From positions 27,052,144 to 27,116,143 of the forward strand of contig NC_061806.1 in assembly GCF_021462225.1 (NCBI RefSeq): 64,000 nucleotides of DNA. Direction: 5' to 3'. Of this stretch, positions 56,631 to 64,000 are shown piece after piece. A program made the translations under genes and the position numbers. This DNA is from Girardinichthys multiradiatus. Its lineage: Eukaryota > Chordata > Actinopteri > Cyprinodontiformes > Goodeidae. Position 1 is the first letter of the stretch. The number at the start of each line of letters is the position of its first letter. Under the pieces are notes generated by a model. That model made no database searches. It saw only the letters and a list, made by a program, of their open reading frames with translations, and was not told where the DNA came from.

Positions 56631-59588
56631 TAAAAAACCATGGAGCCACAAGCAGTAGCGAAGATGTCTGCACTAATATCGACTGTCACAAGAAAGCACA
56701 TGAAGCGACTTAACAACTGACACTGCCAAATATTTTATTTCATGATCTTTATGACATAAAGTGACGATCATTGGGGTAATTTTAGTAGCAGAACAAGAGT
56801 GTGAGGATGAGTGGAGAGATGCAGATTGGTTTGAAGAGGTGACATCATGCTAAAGGTCAGGGCCCTACAACACCAAGGTGCCCAAAAGGAATAAATCAAA
56901 CAGTTCCAGCATATTACAATGCAGAATCTTGTGGATTTGGACCATAAATGGGATAATTTACAAATTTTCGCTAAACAAAAAGGACATTGAATGTTATTAG
57001 AACTAATATTAGTAATAATAACGTTGTTGACCTTTATGTGAGGATACAAATAAAGAGGGGGAACACAGTTAACTATTTGACACAAACTATAGCCAAGAGA
57101 CTGTCTCTTGACTGGCCTAGGAATACCTCAAGCTTCATGAACGTTGACATTTTTGTACATTAAAACCACAAACTTCAATGGTATTGAAAAGGTTTTCACT
57201 TTAAAGGCCATCACAGTGTATTGAATTACTGTGTAGTGGAAGGAAAGTAAAACATCAGATATTTGCTCTAATAGACATTTTGTAGATTAAGTTAAAATTT
57301 CAATTCAATTGTGTACTGAGTCGAAATTTGAATCCTATTTCCTGTGATTTCGTCTACCCCTCCTATGACTTGGCAACTATATTTAAGTGGTGGTTAAAAT
57401 ATTCCACTTAGTTTTAAAGACACTAAAGCATGCAATTAATATGTCTAAATGTCAGTAAAGTTCATAATCCTAAAGCATTATTTTTTATGCTTGTTAAGAA
57501 AGAGCAATAATGTTTTGCCAAATATACCCTATTGACAAATAAATATAATGTATTTTAAATGTATTTAAAAAAATATGTATTGCCTATACAGTAATCAAAA
57601 ATAGATGGTATTAAGTGCACCAAAATAGTCGTTTCTAACGAGCATACTAATCTTTAAACACTCGTGAAGTATACAGATGATTAATGTGACTGCAAATATA
57701 GTTAAATATTTAAAAATATTATAGAAGTACATTTATTTTGGGCAAATTCTTTTTCCAGTTTTTATTCTTGTTACACTTTATTTTAAACAGAGAAATACTT
57801 CTTTTTGCTTGTTGAAAGGAACTGAAATGATGGTAGATATGAAACAACACAACTTTAATGAATGCTAAAAATATTTTAAATGAAGTATTATTTGATGTTT
57901 GGAATTGGTTTACACAAATCATCCCAAACAAATAACATATTAGAAGCACACAAAAGTATATGTCACATTGGTTTATTGTGCCATTAAGAATTTACTAACT
58001 GAAAAAATAGTGACATTTGAATGGATTTGCAATCTATTTGGCTCCTACATCTTCATTTCCATTTGTACCCCTTAAAAACTCAGTTTTAAGGATGACAATG
58101 CCATTCTCCTTAGCTACTCCTCTCCATTTCAAAAAATCAGTAATCAAGTATTTTTTGGTTATCTCTTGCCAACTCGCAGTGCTTCTATGATAAACAGTAG
58201 TATTAGTATTAGTAACATTAGTATTTATTATTCAGCATTTTGTTTCTGTGTTTAACATTTTATTCTGATGTCGGGCAAGTTTGAATGGAACAGATGTATT
58301 ACAGATATATTAAGTGGTCGATGACCTAAACCTAATTCAAGAATATTATTTGCTAAATAATATTTTTGTGCTGAAGTTAAAATATTGTGCTAAATACAAG
58401 AGTTGTCCCCCCACGTACTCTTCTTAGTGTGATGTTGCGCAACTGACAAGTTGTTTTTGGGCGGGTTATCTTCCCCGGTAACAGGTCTGCAATGGATGGT
58501 TTATTTTACAAACAGACATGCTAAGTCTTCCTGTCGCTATTTGTTTTGAAACAGGGGTGCGGCGAGCAGTATGGTGGAGAGTGTAAGTGGTTTTGAAACC
58601 ACATTTAATACTGAGGTATAAACTGGTCCCTACCAAGATGGTGGATATTTATATCTGAAAAATATTAAAAGATTTCTCCTAAAACACAGTGACGGGATTA
58701 AAACAGCATACTGTCATTGATTGAGCTTGAAAATCACACTGTCGCCCCAGGAAGAGCTGGAGGACATTTCCCAAGGGAGAGATAAACATCTGGACCTTAC
58801 ACAGTGGTTTAGCAGGTAGCATGATCGATGACAGTATTACTGACTTGATCGCCAACTGAAATGTACTTGAGCAGGACACTGATGTGTGATTGTGCCCTCA
58901 TGTCTCAGCAGGTCTTTGCATGACAGCACCTACTCAGTCAGCGCATTTATGTCTGAACAAGAGGCACATTTTAAAATGCTTCACCCTCTATGGTAATGCA
59001 GCTATTTGACTTCAGCTGACTGTCAGCAAAACCTGCCATATAGAAACAAATTGTGAAACTAAAAACTGTATATGTATACAGTTCTTTATAAGAACTTATT
59101 GTGCATACATCTATTGTATCACTCTGCTAAGTGTACTTAACAGTCCTTAGCTCCTTTGGATCCATTAAGAATGCCTGTAGCTCTGGAGCTGAACAGCATA
59201 ATCCAACAATAATGAAGACTCCTAATTAGCTTTGTGTGTGTGAGTATGTGTGATGTGAGCTCGTCAAGAGGCGGGTGGTATGATTCCAGTTGTCGGGGGG
59301 TAAGTGAGTGTGAATCAACCCTGCTGACATCAAATACGCTTCCACACAAAGACACACACACGCCAAAGCCTAAGTTAAGCTGTACAAGTGCATGTCATTC
59401 ATTGCACTCGTTGCTGTTCTGAGTGCCATGAGCTGTGCTGAGCTCAGAAAAGTGAGATATGTGTGTCTGAGAGAGAGACTCACAGAGTGAATGGAGGAAG
59501 AAGAGCAGGCGTCTGAAAGTTGTGGAGTAACACACTAACAATACTTATGGGGGATGGGTGTCTATGTCTAGCGTTAGGCTTGTTTGCT
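56631..59588. other. Unassigned non-coding stretch
   Basis: AT-rich. GGCCTAGGAATACCTC near 57114 faintly resembles an RTE LINE C-terminal codon stretch but is too short to call. No gene recognised. Confidence 0.4.
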
Positions 59589-59602
59589 AGGTCACGTGAC
59601 CT
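59589..59602. promoter_or_regulatory. Palindromic E-box / nuclear-receptor-like site
   Basis: AGGTCACGTGACCT is a perfect 14-bp palindrome. Its core GTCACGTGAC matches the E-box/CLEAR consensus bound by MiT/TFE and USF-type bHLH factors, and the halves are AGGTCA nuclear-receptor half-sites inverted with 2-bp spacing. No transcription start is identifiable nearby, so function is unknown. Confidence 0.4.
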
Positions 59603-62584
59603 GTTTTAATTTACACTCTCTTCAGAAAAAACAGCCGCTCTGACAAAGTAACCTTGGATAAACTTTATAGGCTCCCAGCTCTGCTAAGAAGGGTGCATGT
59701 AGCCGGTTAGATGGGTCAGCTGAACGAACACCGTGTATAAAATAGACAACGTAAGATTACTATAGTGGTCAGAGGAAGACTGTCTTGTTGTAATCTAAAT
59801 CAAACCCAAGTGAGGTTATCAGTTTTATTGTTTTACACGTCATAACCTATTTCATTTTGTGTAATAGTTGTGAAAAAACAAATAGTCCTGGTACAGTAAA
59901 TACTGAAATGGGTCAATACAAAGCATAACATTTACATATATAAAGAGATCCTTATACATTTAACGGCATCCTTAGTAAAGATGTGCAAAAAATTCTTAAA
60001 AACCATGTTCATCTTTTAAAGAAGTAGCATAGTCTCACACTGAAATATTTAGAAAACCTTTTAAGTACTATTATTCTACTATACTATTCTATAATATTGC
60101 TTTTTCCTACAGAAACACTTGTGCAACATTTTGCTATTCCTATTAAATTCCTATCAATTATTCTAGTATATATGTGTAAAACATGCACTTTTGAATATAT
60201 TATTTACTATTGAAAGTGTCTAGGGCCTCAGTAATTAATCCCGCAGCATACATTTGACGTGACAGCGAGGAACATTTTTTTTGTTCAAAGTACGGTGGAT
60301 TTGAGAAGATCTTTGATATTCAGAAAATAGCTACAATAAAATAATTACTTTCCCTAGGTTGTCTAAATCTGTTGTCAGTCAATCTACTGTCATTTAAGAA
60401 GTTTCAAATACCTGGTATCTGGTAATGTGATAAAAGGGCTGGTCCAGGACCCAAGTTAATTTGTCACCACACACAGTGGAGAGGATAAAAGAGCAGTTAA
60501 AAAAATCCCAGTAGCTCATTTTAGAAGGATTGCAGTGAAAGGTTGCATCTTGAGGTCATCAAATCCTCATGTCTGCATCAAACCATGAACAAGTATTTTC
60601 TATCTTACAATTACAAGCATAAATGTGTGGAACAAGCCTTTGTTTGGCAGCGGTGGAATATCTGTTTTTCTAACTCTTTTTTTGCTAAAAAAAAAAAAAG
60701 ATATTAATCTTAATCAGTGAGCCCAATCTTTTGCCAGTCTATTCTGGGTTGACATGATGCGTTAAAAGCAAATTGTGTTCAATCTGTTCATGAAGGCAAA
60801 GATGGTTTATATTAAATACAAGCAAGAGAAAACATTTTATTCATCCACTTAGATTTGGATTATACTGTTTCTAGAAATAAAAGGTTAGAAATCCAATGAT
60901 TGTTGTTTACCCATTGTGTTACATGGCTATCTGATCTCACTGCTCTTAAACTCTCCAAAACAGATGTGCTCCTTTAATTCAGGATAGATCTGGATGTGAT
61001 ACTAGTATCTCCATCATAGACACTTAATACACAAATCTATCAAAGCGCACATAAGGTATTTGTTCTATCTCTCACCAATGATCTTAATGTAGCTTATTCA
61101 CTGGAAGACCACATAATTTGAACTGTGGTGTGGGTGTTTGTAATTACAGACAACTGAAAAAAAAAACTGAAACGGGTCAACTGTCTCTCATCATACAACC
61201 AAGTCATGGACAAAAACAGCTATTTTTCAGAAAAGCTGTAGTTTATGATTCATTCTGCTCTTGGACAATCAAAAAGTACAAAAAAATATCTTACTCTGAA
61301 AGAAGCAATATAGAAGCATCTTCCACAAATACAGTTGTTTACACTAACTAAAGACCCAAAATCTGAGCCAAACAGAATACTTTAGAATCCTTTTTTTTTT
61401 TTTAAGTGAAGTTCTGTTTAGTTGGTAATTGTTCCCTTACCTGTAGCAGAAAGATGTCTGTATCAATCTGCCCCATTAGCTGGTTAGGCCGATCAGCTGA
61501 CCATGACTCCTTTGGGATAATTTTCAAATAACAATGATTAATCAAAGGAACATGCAGTATTTCATGTTTTGTATTTTCAGGTTTGATTTTCTCTGTTGAG
61601 AGACTGGGGAAAACTCCCCAAATTTATTCTGCTGTTGCTGGAAGTCAAGAGTACTAAAAAGACACAGCTGACCTGGCTGATTAATACAGGCATTAAGCTC
61701 CACAAACATCAGCTCAACATGAGAACACAGATATTGTCCAGCTGTACAAAACCGCACCAAAGCTGTTGTGAAATTGTCAACCTTTAATATATTTAATACC
61801 TCAAATAATATTCAGCAACTGCAAGAAAATATAGACAGTGACACTGGAAAACTAAGATCATGATTTGAAAAACAGAAGATTGAACACTGGGAAAAGGGCT
61901 ATTTTGAAGATGAACAGAAGGGTGTAAATATAACCAAGACAGAGACAGTGATGCAAAAGGGAAAATGATAGAGGGATACTGTGAGACAGTAAAGTGGAGA
62001 TCTAGATGCAACAAAAATGAACAAAACTGAAAAGAGAAAAATGCAAGGAGGACAAAGAAAGTGTGAGAGACACTAGGGGAGAGACAGAGAGGGCCTTATC
62101 AGTGTATTGCAGGAGGCATAAGAGGTAACTGGGGAGTCTGTACATTTCTGAGTGTGTGTGTGTGTTTGTTATTGAAATGACTTTGGTCAAGTTTTAAACA
62201 GCAAAGTCCAGTAGAGAAATGGATGAAAAGGAAAACAAAGAAAGAAGAGCTGCATATTTATGGGTATGGTCGATGGGAAAATTCTTGATAAAGGCGTGAC
62301 TCTAAAATGTATCTACATTGGTATCCCACGCCCACAACAAATTATTTTTCCTGCTGAGGTAACAAACTTGTGAAAGTCAAAGGTTGCAGTGTGTCAAAAT
62401 CAATGCATAAAACTCTCCAAAGACTTTCCTGTTGTTCTGGGTCTCAAATGAGGCAATCGATAGAAAGACAATCCAATCAGTCAAAATGTAAACAAAGCCA
62501 GAAGCACGGTGACAGTATTTTAAAAAGGGGGATGTACTGCAATGCTTAAACAAAGGCTTAAACAAAGGCTCAAGAATGAAATCT
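59603..62584. other. Unassigned non-coding stretch
   Basis: AT-rich. About 60370-60660 has text (TCAGTCAATCTACTGTCATT, GGTTGCATCTTGAGGTCATC) faintly reminiscent of old DNA transposon genes, but I could not place it. Purine-rich DNA near 61980-62100 and a short GT run at 62152-62165. Confidence 0.4.
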
Positions 62585-62840
62585 TGTCATTCGGGGTGGC
62601 TCAGATGATAGCCACACTTGCTTCACAGGAAAACCGGCCAAAATTTGAACCTAAAGCAATGTCCACAAGCTGTTCCCTTGTTAATAATATACTCATTGTA
62701 TTTTTGGTATCAACATCAAGTCTCATAAAAATCTATTACAATGTAGTAAAACAGAGGGGAACTGGATGGTGGTGGTGGTCCAGGATGGGGTTTCTGCCCT
62801 AAGCTAAACCCCATGTTTAAAAAAAAAAAAAAAAAAAAAT
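62585..62840 (+). mobile_element. Possible SINE-like retroposon with poly(A) tail
   Basis: GGGGTGGCTCAGATGATAG (A-box-like TGGCTCAGATG near 62599-62609) and AAATTTGAACC (B-box-like, near 62641-62651) are spaced as in a tRNA head. The 3' part holds a 9-bp stem (ATGGGGTTT 62785-62793 with AAACCCCAT 62806-62814) directly before a run of about 20 A (62819-62839). No target duplication was seen. Could also be chance. Confidence 0.35.
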
Positions 62841-64000
62841 AGTCAAGTCAGGTGTTGTGAAGTCTCTAAAATGCCTCCTGGTCTGAAATTATTTAAATAC
62901 TTTATTTTGCATATATAAAAGCTGTCTGGGCAGCACCACTCAAGACGAGAGGCAGTCATACTGAGTCTAGCCTGGAGAGAAACTGAAAAACGTGTGAATA
63001 TTTGTGTTTTTACTGAAACTAGCCTGATGAAAAGGGAACCTTCAAACAGTTCCTGGATGCCTTCATCTGGCATTATCAACAACATCTCATCAAGGTTATT
63101 AGCAATGAGATTAAGCCAAATAAAAACTCACTCATTCATCAGATCAAACCACATCTAATGACTACTTCATCTGCAGTAAATCTCCTACCAAGAGACTTCC
63201 TTCACGCAGGCCCGTAGGGTGTCATGAACCTTTGAAAGCGCTGTAAGGTTAGAAAATACTGGTAATTTGTTTTTGACACTAGATGTAACCCAAAGCCACA
63301 TTCAGATGTTGACAAAGTGAACAAACAAGCGTGTCTCTGCTCATTTTATTTGTTTCAGATGTCTTTCTCCCCGCTGATAGCCAGTCAACTGTGTTCTTAT
63401 CTGTTCTCCTGAGTGACTTTGCAGCCGTCACACTAGTATAACCCCCTGTCTTGTGAGTTTAACAACATGCACACCTCTTTGTCTGCCTTGTCTTGCTTTC
63501 TCCCTCCCCGTTTCTGTGTTACTGTGTTTTTGCTTGTCTTTTTTTAGGTCAAAGTTATTCCTTTTTCTCAGGTTCAGTTGTCTCCTCGGTTGAGTGGGTT
63601 TGTGTCCATCTTAGTACATATACATCTATGCTGGGTTTTCAAGCCTCTACGTGTGTCTGTGTTCATGAAGTAGAGAGAAAACAAATCACTTCAACTCCCA
63701 AAGTTTTTTTTTTTGTTTTTGTTCTTGTTCTGTGTGTTTCTTTCTGAACAATTTACATTGAAGCAGTTGTCAGAATGAAGAAACTGTCTGCCACACAGAG
63801 AATGTAGCCACAAGCTCAGGCTGTGTTACCTGCCATTTCGTTCCACATTGCAATGGCAATAATTAAATTTAACAGAGTGGGAGTCAGGGTTCGTACTACA
63901 GCTACCTCCTAATTCTTTAAGGAGTTTTATAGCTGTTTTGTCAGTTGTATTTTGTAATTATGATTTATGCAGAAATATTTTAATTTTTCTTACATTTTTC
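62841..64000. other. Unassigned non-coding stretch
   Basis: A T-rich open frame (63493-63747) is unsupported. No repeat family recognised. Confidence 0.4.

Noticed and set aside
57100..57140. Short RTE LINE-like codon stretch
   Set aside because: About 30 bp of faint resemblance only.
1..64000. CRISPR arrays, operons, bacterial promoters
   Set aside because: No spaced direct repeats or gene clusters; the transposon content indicates a vertebrate nuclear genome.

Overview
The window looks like non-coding DNA from a teleost (ray-finned fish) genome. It is AT-rich, has no bacterial-style gene packing, and carries many fragments of transposon families that I recognise from fish genomes: Tc1/mariner elements of several families, RTE/Rex3-like and CR1/L2/Rex1-like LINEs, tRNA-derived SINEs and Ty3/gypsy-type solo LTRs. 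Family names come from recalled motifs, not from a database search. I could not support any host protein-coding exon, rRNA or functional tRNA gene. The only long intact reading frame is a transposase.

Layout. 0.4-1.3 kb: very old Tc1 copy. 3.0-3.25 kb: Tc1 fragment (family B). 4.7-5.75 kb: Tc1-type element with DD36E spacing (family A, minus strand), followed 44 bp later by the left end of another Tc1 (5.8-6.3 kb). 7.3-8.9 kb: complete Tc1 with 200-bp inverted repeats and an open 334-residue DD34E transposase, the best-preserved object here. 8.9-9.1 kb: SINE. 11.6-13.8 kb: CR1/L2-like LINE split by a solo LTR with a 5-bp target duplication. 17.3-18.1 kb: second type of solo LTR with a perfect 5-bp duplication. 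20.4-21.3 kb: Tc1 remnant. 23.5 and 24.0 kb: SINE tail and Tc1 left end. 27.7-28.3 kb: two joined LINE 3' fragments. 30.3-30.9 kb: RTE 3' end with a GATG tail. 32.4-33.5 and 38.2-38.4 kb: more family B Tc1. 34.5-35.1 kb: diverged tandem repeat. 35.5-36.9 kb: RTE LINE whose core is replaced by a perfect fold-back. 39.25-39.46 kb: tRNA-derived SINE. 39.86-41.35 kb: full-span but dead DD34E Tc1. 43.1-44.1 kb: second family A element. 44.2-45.1 kb: rearranged Tc1 debris. 46.95-47.76 kb: solo LTR of the same family as the one at 12.8 kb. 49.7-49.9 kb: LINE/SINE tail. 52.5-53.2 kb: 5'-truncated LINE with a 212-codon reverse-transcriptase C-terminus. 54.2-54.5 kb: SINE with an L2-like tail. 56.4-56.6 kb: dispersed repeat with a hairpin. 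The rest is AT-rich DNA with microsatellites, probably intergenic or intronic.

The genes do not form a pathway. Each is, or was, a self-mobilising element or a passenger of one: the two family A copies and other dead Tc1 copies depend on transposase made elsewhere, and the SINEs borrow LINE tails (one has the GATG-type tail seen on the RTE fragment, another an L2-like tail). I found no clear undescribed system. The strongest leads are the intact DD34E element with paired direct repeats in its inverted repeats, the two DD36E (Incomer-like) copies deleted in different parts of the gene, and the LTR-in-LINE nesting.
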